Shown here piece by piece: positions 1 to 7,217 of a stretch of 14,997 nt of DNA (positions within the stretch are counted from its first letter, which is position 1; every line of letters begins with the position of its first letter). Both the position numbers and the translations under genes were made by a program. This stretch comes from PCC-10605 sp964409355. GTDB taxonomy: Bacteria; Cyanobacteriota; Cyanobacteriia; Cyanobacteriales; Cyanobacteriaceae. A model generated the notes under the pieces. That model had not been told where the DNA came from. It saw nothing but the letters and a program-made list of their open reading frames with translations, and did no database searches. The DNA is taken from the NCBI GenBank assembly GCA_964409355.1, contig CAYPDC010000104.1, positions 1 to 14,997 on the forward strand, in the 5' to 3' direction.

Positions 1-121
1 CACAAAAGATTTTTGTTCATCCCAAAATTGAAAAAAAATTGACAGATGCGATCGCACCTATAACTTAATCATGTACTATATAAAGTTGCAAAAAAAGAAG
101 TGCGGAATGTAGGTTAAAACA

Positions 122-580
122 GTGTGTGAAGTAAATGGAGTAACTCAAGCAGAAGTAGAAAGAATGTTGAAAGATATAGAAGAAAAAGTAAATAATCAAC
201 CGATAAAATCAGTAAAAAAATTAGGGATAGATGAGATAGCTTCAAGAAAAGGAAAACATGATTATTGTGCAGTATTAGTAGATTTAGAAAATAGTAGGTT
301 ACTGAGAATATTAAGAAAAAGAACAAAAGAAGTAGTAGAAGAATTGATAAAATGGGGGGAGTAAGTGTTGGAAAACATAGAAGAAGTGAGTATAGACTTA
401 TGGAGTGGATATAAAAGTGTGGCAGAAGAATTAATGCCAAATGCAGAAATAGTAGCAGATAGATTTCATGTAATGAAAAAGATAAATGAGGAATTAGATG
501 GGCAAAGAAAAAAGGAAAGAAGAGAAATGGCGTTGCATCATTGCGGGATGATTTATAATATGACTAAAAATTTTATCTAG
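122..580 (+). pseudogene. ISL3-family transposase remnant
   Basis: This is a decayed DDE transposase of the ISL3 type. The reading frame from about 122 contains the family signature around the first acidic residue (LGIDEIASRKGKHDY, then VLVDLENSRL). It then meets an in-frame TAA at 362-364. Past the stop the same frame continues with the second signature block (VSIDLWSGYKSVAEE, then IVADRFHVMKKINEEL). Intact family members are about 400 residues. Here the N-terminal zinc-finger and helix-turn-helix part is missing, with a stop at 110-112 in the same frame, and homology ends near 527. The next bases are a 21-bp dispersed repeat (530-550), so the 3' third has been lost. The GTG at 365 could restart translation but would not give a working enzyme. 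The family call is from recognised motifs; exact remnant ends are uncertain. Confidence 0.85.
530..550 (+). repeat. 21-bp dispersed repeat, copy 1
   Basis: This 21-bp unit begins GCGTTGCATC and ends TTGCGGGATG. It recurs exactly, in inverted orientation, at 1216-1236. It sits where homology to the ISL3 transposase stops and, in the transposase frame, reads ALHHCGM. The two copies bracket the IS1-type remnant. I believe this unit is scattered in cyanobacterial genomes, but only the two copies here are seen directly. Confidence 0.75.
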
Positions 581-600
581 TGTGAACGCTATTAATACAA

Positions 601-1086
601 ATGGAAATAAATTGTCCATAGTGCAATGCAAATGAGATTATAAAAAATGGTCATAGAAGAGGAAAACAAAATTATAGATGCAAAAAATGCGGTCGTCAAT
701 TCATCGAATTTTATTCTGATATTGGCTATGATAAACAAAAGAAGAATGCCTAAAAATGTACTTAAATGGTTGTGGATTTAGGGCAATAGAGAGAGTTACA
801 AACGTTAATCATAATACCGTAATAAGATGGGTAAGAAAAGCAGGAAAGAAGATATTAAACAATAAATGTGAATATGAAATACCACTAATAGGACAATTAG
901 ATGAACTTCAAACTTTTATTGGAAACAAACAAAACAAGATATGGGTATGGACGGCGGAAAGCTAAAAAAGGAATATTAGAATGGCAAATAGGAGATAGAA
1001 GTTCTAAAACATTTGAAAAATTATGGGAAAAAGTAAAAGACTGGAAATGCTTTTTTATCAATAAATATTCTTATTTATTATCTGAA
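601..1086 (+). pseudogene. IS1-family transposase remnant (multiply broken)
   Basis: This is a remnant of the cyanobacterial IS1-type transposase, which normally has an N-terminal zinc-finger part and a DDE domain and is about 230 residues long. From ATG 601 the frame reads MEINCP, then an in-frame TAG (619-621) inside the first CPxC pair, then NGHRRGKQNYRCKKCGRQF with the second cysteine pair. A frameshift near 735-745 moves the match to another frame, with MYLNGCGFRAIERVTNVNHN and then IGQLDELQTFIGNKQNKIWVWTA. A second shift near 955-968 leads to GILEWQIGDRSSKTFEKLW. The match is lost after WKCFF (about 1056), where the conserved YVTDG block should follow, so the C-terminal third is missing. 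There are at least three lesions plus a truncation, so it is not functional. Confidence 0.85.
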
Positions 1087-1100
1087 TAATAAGGATATTT
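1063..1100. repeat. AT-rich hairpin at the IS1 break point
   Basis: Bases 1063-1075 can pair with 1088-1100: 13 pairs including one G-T, with a 12-base loop. The stem is almost wholly A/T. It begins a few bases after the IS1 transposase match is lost, so it may mark the scar of the deletion or a separate short element. No role is evident. Confidence 0.45.
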
Positions 1101-1350
1101 CTTCAATTATATGAGCAAAAAAACTGAGCTTTATTGTTATTCGGGAGCGCAAGCGCTGCTGCAAGCAGTTCGCACCTAATAAATAGTTTTTTCTTTGTAT
1201 TAAAAGATTGCATACCATCCCGCAATGATGCAACGCTTCTTTTTCTATCAGTAAAAACGTTATAAACCAATGTACCACTAAGTTGCGATCGCACTAAAAT
1301 TTTGTTTTTCTACAGATTTAATGAACGGGAAGCAATCTCTATGAACCAAG
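1101..1350. other. Non-coding stretch between insertion-sequence remnants
   Basis: No convincing gene is seen here; the short open frames on the minus strand have no recognisable family. The stretch holds two tandem imperfect 12-mers around GCGCAAGCGCT and GCTGCAAGCAG (about 1147-1172), the inverted 21-bp repeat at 1216-1236, and a HIP1 octamer at 1285-1292. Confidence 0.6.
1216..1236 (-). repeat. 21-bp dispersed repeat, copy 2 (inverted)
   Basis: This is the exact reverse complement of 530-550. The two copies lie about 0.7 kb apart in inverted orientation around the IS1-type remnant. No target-site duplication was found next to either copy. Confidence 0.75.
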
Positions 1351-1385
1351 AATCCCACTCAGGTGATTCAGTGGGAGTGTCAATA
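1311..1385 (+). mobile_element. Probable IS200/IS605-type right-end remnant
   Basis: A hairpin with stem TCCCAC (1353-1358) and GTGGGA (1371-1376) and a 12-base loop is followed at once by GTGTCAA. In cyanobacteria this arrangement is typical of the right end of IS200/IS605 elements, just past the tnpB stop. The bases before it can be read as a short peptide containing EREAISMNQESHS, which resembles TnpB C-termini, but no transposase body remains. It ends a few bases before the 3' end of the DUF4126 gene. The call rests on hairpin shape and remembered family ends, so it is tentative. Confidence 0.4.
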
Positions 1386-1391
1386 CTATAC

Positions 1392-1970
1392 TCAGGAAAT
1401 ACCTTGGTTTCGATACTTCCAAGCAGTGGAACTTCGTACAGCAATCCAGAGTAATAACATAGCAATTAAGCCTCCGTGTTTCGGGGCATCTAAAGCAAAA
1501 ATCACAAGGAAAGCTGAGAGGAAATCTTCGATAAAAATAAATGTCAAAGGTATTCTACCTAGTCGGAAAAACCAACCCACTTGCACTAATTTTAAGACTA
1601 ATGCTAATAAGCTACCGATTAATCCTAGTAACCATAATGGGGTTATTTGTACGTCTAATAGACGGGCAACGCCGATGGCCATTATTGCACCTACGAAAGG
1701 GCTTAAAACTAATTGAATTATCTGTATTATTCTGAGTCCGACTAATTTTTTACTCCCAAATAGCTCGAATAATGACCAACTGGTGAGAATTCCAATTATA
1801 ATTTGTGGAGGAAAAGAAGAAAGAAAGGGGAGGTTATCCCATAATTGATCTAAACGTATCAAGCCAATAATTAACAATGGTAAACCGATTCTTAATCCCC
1901 CCGCCGCCGATGCTGACAAAATTGCCAGTATTGAAACAAACGATACATTATCAAAATCTACAGAAAACAA
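1392..1970 (-). CDS. DUF4126 family membrane protein
   Basis: The protein has 192 residues and is very hydrophobic, with four to five likely membrane segments (roughly residues 8-38, 50-70, 80-105, 112-135 and 148-175). The N-terminal block with SASAAGGLRIGLPLLIIGL matches the start of DUF4126 proteins, whose function is unknown. The first usable start is a TTG at 1970: no ATG precedes the conserved block, and the upstream frame is closed by a stop about 45 bases further on. No clear Shine-Dalgarno is visible, so the start is provisional. It is divergent from the cation transporter gene, with 122 bp between them, and its 3' end abuts transposon debris. The C-terminal residues may have been altered by that insertion. 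The family call is fairly sure; the role is unknown. Confidence 0.75.
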   Translation of the reverse strand: MFSVDFDNVSFVSILAILSASAAGGLRIGLPLLIIGLIRLDQLWDNLPFLSSFPPQIIIGILTSWSLFELFGSKKLVGLRIIQIIQLVLSPFVGAIMAIGVARLLDVQITPLWLLGLIGSLLALVLKLVQVGWFFRLGRIPLTFIFIEDFLSAFLVIFALDAPKHGGLIAMLLLWIAVRSSTAWKYRNQGIS

Positions 1971-2081
1971 GTCTTTAAAATATGTAATAGTTGCAAAAAT
2001 ATTTAATTTTGATCAAGTTTATCATTAATTACAACGTGTTGGTATTTTCGAGTGTTAGATGAACAATCATAAGTGAATTTT

Positions 2082-2088
2082 GGGGAGG
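2082..2088 (+). promoter_or_regulatory. Strong Shine-Dalgarno for the cation transporter
   Basis: GGGGAGG lies four bases before the ATG at 2093. It is unusually strong for this window, where most genes have weak or no Shine-Dalgarno, and it fixes the start. Confidence 0.7.
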
Positions 2089-2092
2089 AAAA

Positions 2093-2704
2093 ATGTCTGA
2101 TTGTGGATGTGGAATGGAGGCAAAAAATGCCGAGCAACGAAAAGTATTACGGTTACTTCTGCTAATTAATCTAGTTATGTTTTTTGTGGAAAGTATTAGC
2201 GGTGTTATGGCTCAATCCACTGCTTTAATCGCTGATTCTCTTGATATGTTAGCAGATGCCATCGTCTATGGTATCTCTTTTTATGCTATAGGTAGATCTA
2301 AATTATACAAGGTGCGATCGGCTTTTCTAAGTGGTATTTTTCAAGTAACGTTAGCTGTTTTTGTCTTGATTGATGTTGTCAGGAAAATAGTGATGGGTAG
2401 TAATCCCGAATTTTTTGTCATTAGCGGTATTGGCATCGTTGCTTTATTGGCTAATCTTTACTGTTTCAAGTTGATTTCTAAGTATAAAGATAATGAGATT
2501 CACTTAAAGGCAAGTTGGATTTTTTCCAAAAACGATGTTATTGCCAATATCAGCGTGATTATTGCCGGTTTAATGGTGAATTTCTTGAATTCTTCTATTC
2601 CTGATTTAGTGGTGGGCTTTGGCATTGTTTTGTTAGTCTTAAATGGCGGAATTTCCATTATCAAACAATCCTTAGATTTCTCACACAAGTCGATTAATGA
2701 GTAA
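2093..2704 (+). CDS. Short CDF-type cation efflux protein
   Basis: This is a cation diffusion facilitator-like membrane transporter of 203 residues, expected to export a divalent metal across the cytoplasmic membrane in exchange for protons. Six membrane segments are visible, starting about residues 18, 42, 78, 105, 147 and 170. Segment 2 carries ADSLDMLAD, where D51 and D55 match the HxxxD/DxxxD metal-site positions. Segment 5 carries NDVIAN, with D148 at the expected second half of the site. The N-terminus has a cysteine cluster (SDCGCGM) that could pick up metal. Usual CDF proteins are about 300 residues and end in a cytoplasmic dimerisation domain. Here the chain stops at the end of segment 6, which seems to be a natural short subfamily since the ORF has no sign of damage. 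The substrate cannot be read from sequence; D rather than H at position 51 argues against assuming zinc. Confidence 0.85.
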   Translation: MSDCGCGMEAKNAEQRKVLRLLLLINLVMFFVESISGVMAQSTALIADSLDMLADAIVYGISFYAIGRSKLYKVRSAFLSGIFQVTLAVFVLIDVVRKIVMGSNPEFFVISGIGIVALLANLYCFKLISKYKDNEIHLKASWIFSKNDVIANISVIIAGLMVNFLNSSIPDLVVGFGIVLLVLNGGISIIKQSLDFSHKSINE

Positions 2705-2708
2705 TAAG

Positions 2709-2738
2709 TATAGCAATCAGAAATCAGTCATGAGAATT
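2709..2738 (+). repeat. 30-bp dispersed repeat, copy 1
   Basis: The unit starts TATAGCAATCAG and ends CATGAGAAT. It matches the reverse complement of 5101-5130 at 27 of 30 positions. Both copies are followed (in repeat orientation) by a C-rich run. The two inverted copies flank the DUF255 gene. Confidence 0.7.
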
Positions 2739-2789
2739 AGATCCTCCCATCCCCCTTTCCTCACAAGGATAGGTATTTTACATTAAGGG

Positions 2790-2795
2790 TATAAT
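2790..2795 (+). promoter_or_regulatory. Candidate -10 element for the DUF255 gene
   Basis: A perfect TATAAT lies 91 bases before the ATG at 2887, but no -35 box is found at the usual distance. Transcription would start near 2802 and leave an 85-base leader. Tentative. Confidence 0.35.
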
Positions 2796-2886
2796 GGGGT
2801 GAGACAAGGCAGACCTAGAGAAAATTTCCCGATAGAAATCTATAAAAAGTCCCTGATACCTCAAAACAACAACTAATTAAATTTTT

Positions 2887-4920
2887 ATGGCTAATCATCT
2901 CATCAACACTCAAAGTTTATATCTGCAAAAACACGCCTATAACCCGATTAATTGGTGGTATTGGTGCGATCGCGCCCTTTATCAAGCCAAAACAGAGAAT
3001 AAGCCCATTTTTCTCTCTATCGGTTACTCTAGCTGTCATTGGTGTACGGTGATGGAAGGAGAAGCATTTTCCGATGAGGCCATCGCATCTTATCTCAATA
3101 ACCATTTTATCCCCATTAAGGTCGATCGAGAAGAACGCCCAGACATTGACAGTATTTACATGACTGCATTACAGATGATGACAGGGCAAGGAGGTTGGCC
3201 TTTAAACATCTTCCTCACTCCTGATGATTTAGTACCTTTTTACGGTGGTACATATTTCCCCATTGAGCCTCGTTATGGTCGTCCCGGATTCTTGCAGATT
3301 TTACAAGCCCTTCAGGATTTTTACCATAACCAACCTGATAAATTACTATCATTAAAAAGCGAAATTGTCAAGGGTTTAGAAACAAATAGTAACGTTATTT
3401 TCTTCCCTGAAAATGAATTAACCCCAGAATTGCTACAGCAAGGCATTAGCAACAATAGCAAAGTAATCGCTCGTAATGACTACGGATCACCCCGTTTCCC
3501 CATGATGCCTTACAGTAATATCACCTTGCAAGGGGGCGTGAAAGACGAAAACTGCCAAGAATTATCCATTAGAAGGGGTTTAGACTTAGTTAACGGCGGT
3601 ATTTATGATCATGTTGGCGGTGGGTTTCATCGCTACACCGTTGATGCGACTTGGACTGTGCCTCACTTTGAAAAAATGCTCTATGATAATGGTTTAATTA
3701 TGGAGTTTTTAGGGAATTTGTGGGGTAGTGGTGTAGAAATCCCTGAAATTAAACAATCTTGTCAAGGAATTAGGGATTGGTTAGCAAGGGAAATGACATC
3801 AGAAAAAGGTTATTTTTATGCGGCACAAGATGCCGATAATTTTGCCGATATTCACCATAGTGAACCAGAAGAAGGAGAGTTTTATGTCTGGAGTTATCAT
3901 CAATTAAAAGAAATATTATCAGCCGAAGAATTTAACGCCTTTCTTGATACTTTTCTGATTAGTGAAAATGGTAATTTTGAGGGCAAAAATGTTTTACAAA
4001 AAAGAGAAGATAAGCCCGTTAATGAGATAATCAATCATGCCTTAGATAAACTGTTTCAAATTCGCTATGGTGAAGCTAGAAATTCTTTAATAAAATTCCC
4101 CCCGGCTAAAAATAATGAGGAGGCAAAAACTAAGCAATGGTTAGGTAGAATACCCCCTGTGACTGATACAAAGATGATTCTGGCTTGGAATAGTTTGATG
4201 ATTTCTGGGTTAGCTACTGCTTACGGTGTTTTTCAAGATGGTAGTTATTTAGAGTTAGCAGAAAAAGCCACAGATTTTATCCTTAATCATCAATGGCAAA
4301 ATGAGCGTTTATATCGTCTTAACTATGAAGGAAATCTGGCAGTTTTAGCTCAAAGTGAGGATTATAGTTTTTTCATTAAAGCCTTATTAGATTTAGCTCA
4401 AAATCATCCTACTAATGCCAATTTTTACTTAAATCAAGCCATAAAAATTCAAGCTGAGTTTAATCAATTTTGTCAAGATCAACAACAAGGAGGATATTAT
4501 AATAATGCCCATGATAATAGCAGTGATTTATTAATCCGAGAAAAAAGTTATGTTGACAATGCTACCCCTTCCCCTAACGGAGTTGCGATCGCAAATTTAG
4601 TCCGTTTACATCTATTTACCGATAAACAAGAATACTTAGAGGAAGCGGAAAAAACCTTAAAACTATTCAGTGAGATGATGAGTAAAGCAACTACCAGTTG
4701 TCCCAGTTTATTTACTGCCCTAAACTGGTATTTAAACCCCACCAGTGTCAAAACCACCAGAGAAATAAAATCTCAACTGAATCAAAAATATTTACCTAAC
4801 ACTGTCATTCGTGTAACAGAAGATTTACCGAATAATAGTATAGGGATTGTTTGTCGGGGGATGACTTGTTCTGCTCCTGCAATTAGTATAAAACAACTAT
4901 GGAAACAATTAAATGAGTAA
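2887..4920 (+). CDS. Thioredoxin-domain (DUF255, YyaL/SSP411-type) protein
   Basis: This is a 677-residue member of the conserved COG1331 family, whose members are normally 600-700 residues, so it is full length. Residues about 1-160 form the thioredoxin-like DUF255 domain, with the opening HLINTQSLYLQKHAYNPINW, a CHWC redox-type motif at residues 50-53 (SSCHWCTVM), the KVDREERPDID block, and GQGGWPLNIFLTP. The remainder, with blocks such as GGFHRYTVDATWTVPHFEKM, YAAQDAD and AWNSLMISGLA, resembles the alpha/alpha-barrel six-hairpin glycosidase fold seen in this family. No signal peptide is visible, so it is presumably cytoplasmic. The biochemical role is not established; redox activity or carbohydrate modification are guesses from the fold. 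The ATG at 2887 fits the family N-terminus, though no Shine-Dalgarno is visible. It stands alone, with repeats on both sides. Confidence 0.93.
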   Translation: MANHLINTQSLYLQKHAYNPINWWYWCDRALYQAKTENKPIFLSIGYSSCHWCTVMEGEAFSDEAIASYLNNHFIPIKVDREERPDIDSIYMTALQMMTGQGGWPLNIFLTPDDLVPFYGGTYFPIEPRYGRPGFLQILQALQDFYHNQPDKLLSLKSEIVKGLETNSNVIFFPENELTPELLQQGISNNSKVIARNDYGSPRFPMMPYSNITLQGGVKDENCQELSIRRGLDLVNGGIYDHVGGGFHRYTVDATWTVPHFEKMLYDNGLIMEFLGNLWGSGVEIPEIKQSCQGIRDWLAREMTSEKGYFYAAQDADNFADIHHSEPEEGEFYVWSYHQLKEILSAEEFNAFLDTFLISENGNFEGKNVLQKREDKPVNEIINHALDKLFQIRYGEARNSLIKFPPAKNNEEAKTKQWLGRIPPVTDTKMILAWNSLMISGLATAYGVFQDGSYLELAEKATDFILNHQWQNERLYRLNYEGNLAVLAQSEDYSFFIKALLDLAQNHPTNANFYLNQAIKIQAEFNQFCQDQQQGGYYNNAHDNSSDLLIREKSYVDNATPSPNGVAIANLVRLHLFTDKQEYLEEAEKTLKLFSEMMSKATTSCPSLFTALNWYLNPTSVKTTREIKSQLNQKYLPNTVIRVTEDLPNNSIGIVCRGMTCSAPAISIKQLWKQLNE

Positions 4921-4982
4921 GGAGTAAGGGTGAGGCAATACTGCTCGGTTAAGGTGATTTCTGACAATAAATATACCAGTAC

Positions 4983-5021
4983 GATCCCCCCTAACCCCCC
5001 TTATTAAGCAGGGTTTTTTCA
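4983..5021 (+). repeat. Palindromic GATCCCCC...CTTATTAAGCAGGG repeat, copy A
   Basis: The unit runs from GATCCCCCC through CTTATTAAGCAGGG to a T tract. Related copies lie at 5342-5363 (inverted), 11646-11683 and 14837-14872. The central CTTATTAAG is a palindrome, and the GC-rich arm followed by TTTTTT could serve as the transcription stop for the DUF255 gene, which ends 62 bases upstream. Confidence 0.75.
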
Positions 5022-5100
5022 TTCTCAAATTTTAACTACCTTTTTTTGTCTCATCTTTTTCCTTTATTTAAAAGCGTTAGGAAAGCGTTGGGGGGGATTG

Positions 5101-5130
5101 TATTCTCATGATTGATTCCTGATTGCTATA
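5101..5130 (-). repeat. 30-bp dispersed repeat, copy 2 (inverted)
   Basis: Its reverse complement matches 2709-2738 at 27 of 30 positions. It is preceded on the plus strand by a G-rich run (about 5090-5097) that corresponds to the C-rich run following copy 1, so the repeated unit is probably longer than 30 bp. Confidence 0.7.
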
Positions 5131-5218
5131 TGTAGAATAACCACAGCAAAAACCAGAGAAAATAATAGTTAAAATGGTAGTTAGTTTATATCTTTGTCCT
5201 CTTTTTGAGCGAAAATCT

Positions 5219-5247
5219 TTGACAAAAGGAAAAAACTGAAATAAAAT
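5219..5247 (+). promoter_or_regulatory. Near-consensus sigma-70-type promoter
   Basis: TTGACA (5219-5224), a 17-base spacer, and TAAAAT (5242-5247) make the best promoter match noticed in the window. The predicted start is near 5254. There is no ORF between it and the terminator at 5279-5325, so it most simply drives a short untranslated RNA. Confidence 0.65.
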
Positions 5248-5253
5248 GTTCAT

Positions 5254-5325
5254 AACTTATTTTAAACAAACAAAAAATAAGATGGACTTTTTCGTTATAT
5301 AATCGACAATGTCCATCTTTTTTTT
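5254..5325 (+). ncRNA. Candidate small RNA (about 70 nt)
   Basis: The segment lies between a near-consensus promoter and a strong intrinsic terminator. The predicted RNA has two stems: CTTATTTT (5256-5263) with AAAATAAG (5274-5281), then the terminator stem beginning at 5279. Three bases are shared, so the two stems compete slightly at their junction. There is no start codon followed by a meaningful frame. It does not contain the conserved core of the known cyanobacterial RNA Yfr1 as I remember it, and I recognise no other family. It runs toward, but stops about 70 bases short of, the 3' end of the convergent kinase gene. A regulatory RNA is inferred, not shown. Confidence 0.45.
5279..5325 (+). 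terminator. Intrinsic terminator
   Basis: A perfect 9-bp stem, AAGATGGAC (5279-5287) with GTCCATCTT (5311-5319), encloses a 23-base loop with its own short TCG/CGA pairing. The eight-T run at 5318-5325 follows. On the minus strand the other flank is also T-rich, so it may stop transcription from the convergent kinase gene as well. Confidence 0.7.
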
Positions 5326-5341
5326 AATTTTACTCTGACTT

Positions 5342-5363
5342 TGAAAACGCCCTGCTTAATAAG
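5342..5363 (-). repeat. Palindromic repeat, copy B (inverted, degenerate)
   Basis: Read on the minus strand this gives CTTATTAAGCAGGG, then two different bases, then TTTTCA, matching copy A at 5000-5021 except in the T tract. The C-rich left part of the unit is worn away. Confidence 0.65.
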
Positions 5364-5396
5364 CTATCCCTTACCGTTATAAGGCTTACTCATTAC

Positions 5397-7154
5397 TCAT
5401 TCGGGGCATAAAATAGGAGGACACACAATCACATTATCAGGTAAATCTTGAGAATTATTAGAATTATTATTAGTATTAGTAGGAATTTCTCTACCTTGAT
5501 CTTTAAAACATTTTTGAGCTTTATCTACTATTTTTTTCCCTTCTAATAACCAATAATTAGAGCCATAAATTTGACTAGCAGTTGCGATCGCGCTTTCACA
5601 ATTACTGTATGCTAAATCCCTTTGAGCTTGAGAGAGTAAATAACTGTTAGTATTATATTCTTCCTGCCACTTACTAACCACCTTCAAACTTGCCTGACGA
5701 ATAGGATTATCAGGGATAGTATCAACTTCCTTTAAAGCCTCCTCTAACTTTCCCTGTTCAGTATATAATTCTTTGGCGCGATCGAAAATTGCCCGACTCC
5801 AATCCTCCATCATAATTTGAGCCTGATTATAATATTGGTTTCCCTGTGGAATTGGTTTTGCCACTTCTAAAGCCTCAGCATAATTTAAAAACTTAGCTTT
5901 TTGCTTTGCTTCCTCTAAGCGACACTTACCCACATACTCCCCTAAATCCTGAGATGAAATAGTATTAGTCGCATCCTGCAATCTTTCTTCAGCCCTTTCA
6001 AAACAATCGATATAAGATTGACTATTATAAGCAGTATCGAGAGAAGCTAAAAAATCAGCGTTTTCCCGTTTAATTTTCGCCTCTTGTTGCCGATTCATCA
6101 CATAAACTCCCCCCGTTGCAATTACACCAATCGTCAAAGCCGTAGTCAAAGTTGAACCCAAAGAAGATTTTAACCATTTATTAAAAGAAAAATCCTCTTT
6201 TTTTTCTTGCTCAGACACAGGGGAAATATCACAAATATTGCTATGATCCTCAATAACTTTATTGTTATCGACTCGATTGTTATTCGGTAAAGGTTGATCA
6301 TCTAGTATTTGAGTGGGAGGGCAAGATTTTTGTTTACTAGAAATATAATCGTGTAAATCTTTAATCACCTCATCTGCCGACTGATAACGCAATTTATGAT
6401 GATAACGAGTCATTTTGTCGATAATATTCCCTAAACCTTCATCGATAGTCACCAAATTACGCCAAAGAATTTCCCCCTCCTCATCTTCATCTAATTCAGT
6501 GGGATTTTTCCCCGTCAATGCCTGAATCCCAATCACTCCCATAGCATATATATCGCTGTTTTTTCTGGGCTTACCCCTAGCTTGTTCAGTGGGCATATAA
6601 CCACGAGTACCCATAGCAATGGTAGGATCAAAAAGGCGACTGTGTTCTAAATTAAATTCTTTTACCGCCCCAAAGTCAATTAAGACTAATTTTTTATCTT
6701 GTTTACGGCGAATGAAATTATCAGGCTTAATATCTCGGTGAATAATACCCAAACTATGAATATCCCTAAGAATGCCCAACCCTTCTAATAATAGTTTAAT
6801 GGTAGCCACTTCCGACCAACATTTACCCAAAGGCAACTCATGACGTAAAGTTTTCCCCTCGATATATTCTTCCACCAAATAAAACTCTCCTTCTTCCTCA
6901 AAGTAGTCAATTAACCGGGGAATTTGAGGGTGATTTAATTTTTTTAAAATCTGTGCTTCTTGTTTAAAAAGCCGTCTTGCCTGTTTAACGAAATTGGGTT
7001 GATCTGAGGTAGGATGTAGCTGTTTAATAACACACTCTTGCTGAGTTTGAGTATTAATAACCAAATAAACCTTCCCAAAACTGCCATTACCCAACTTTTT
7101 GAGCTTATGGTAGGGGGAGGGTAAAGAATTAAGTTGAGTGGCAGAATTGCTCAT
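5397..7154 (-). CDS. Membrane-anchored Hanks-type Ser/Thr protein kinase
   Basis: The protein has 585 residues from ATG 7154. A TTG nine codons upstream (7181) is in frame but less likely. Residues about 15-270 are a complete kinase domain: glycine loop GNGSFG (22-27), lysine K44, catalytic loop HRDIKPDN (139-146), DFG (160-162), and GTRGYMPTEQ (182-191), the cyanobacterial version of the activation-segment end. All catalytic residues are present, so it should phosphorylate Ser/Thr on partner proteins. A low-complexity linker (270-328) leads to one membrane segment (about 332-352), then about 230 residues outside. That part is helical with TPR-like spacing (AEERLQDA, YAEALEVAK, EEALKEVD), then an Asn-rich stretch and a C-terminal VCPPILCPE. 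It lies downstream of two COP23 genes on the same strand. The external domain is probably a sensor; its ligand is unknown. Confidence 0.93.
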   Translation of the reverse strand: MSNSATQLNSLPSPYHKLKKLGNGSFGKVYLVINTQTQQECVIKQLHPTSDQPNFVKQARRLFKQEAQILKKLNHPQIPRLIDYFEEEGEFYLVEEYIEGKTLRHELPLGKCWSEVATIKLLLEGLGILRDIHSLGIIHRDIKPDNFIRRKQDKKLVLIDFGAVKEFNLEHSRLFDPTIAMGTRGYMPTEQARGKPRKNSDIYAMGVIGIQALTGKNPTELDEDEEGEILWRNLVTIDEGLGNIIDKMTRYHHKLRYQSADEVIKDLHDYISSKQKSCPPTQILDDQPLPNNNRVDNNKVIEDHSNICDISPVSEQEKKEDFSFNKWLKSSLGSTLTTALTIGVIATGGVYVMNRQQEAKIKRENADFLASLDTAYNSQSYIDCFERAEERLQDATNTISSQDLGEYVGKCRLEEAKQKAKFLNYAEALEVAKPIPQGNQYYNQAQIMMEDWSRAIFDRAKELYTEQGKLEEALKEVDTIPDNPIRQASLKVVSKWQEEYNTNSYLLSQAQRDLAYSNCESAIATASQIYGSNYWLLEGKKIVDKAQKCFKDQGREIPTNTNNNSNNSQDLPDNVIVCPPILCPE

Positions 7155-7217
7155 GATTTTTTGATAATTGTTAAGTAACAAACTATAAACTATAGTCAGT
7201 TGGATTAGCCATAGTGT

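Larger units (their letters stand above)
4921..5396. other. 476-bp intergenic region between convergent genes
   Basis: No protein gene is seen. In order the gap holds a C-rich palindromic repeat ending in a T tract (4983-5021), the inverted 30-bp repeat (5101-5130), a consensus promoter (5219-5247), a candidate small RNA with a terminator (5254-5325), and a second, inverted and degenerate copy of the palindromic repeat (5342-5363). Confidence 0.7.

Noticed and set aside
114..440. Hydrophobic 108-residue open frame on the minus strand
   Set aside because: It is the complement of the A-rich ISL3 transposase remnant; the Leu/Phe/Ile bias is a by-product of composition.
1363..1716. 117-residue open frame on the plus strand
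   Set aside because: It lies antisense to the DUF4126 gene, has no recognisable family, and the opposite strand gives a convincing membrane protein.
4921..5396. Possible CRISPR-like repeats
   Set aside because: The repeats are few, unequally spaced and of different families; no array of regular spacers exists anywhere in the window.
7155..7181. Longer kinase start at TTG 7181
   Set aside because: The ATG at 7154 is nine codons downstream, and the extra residues add nothing to the kinase fold; no Shine-Dalgarno supports the TTG.
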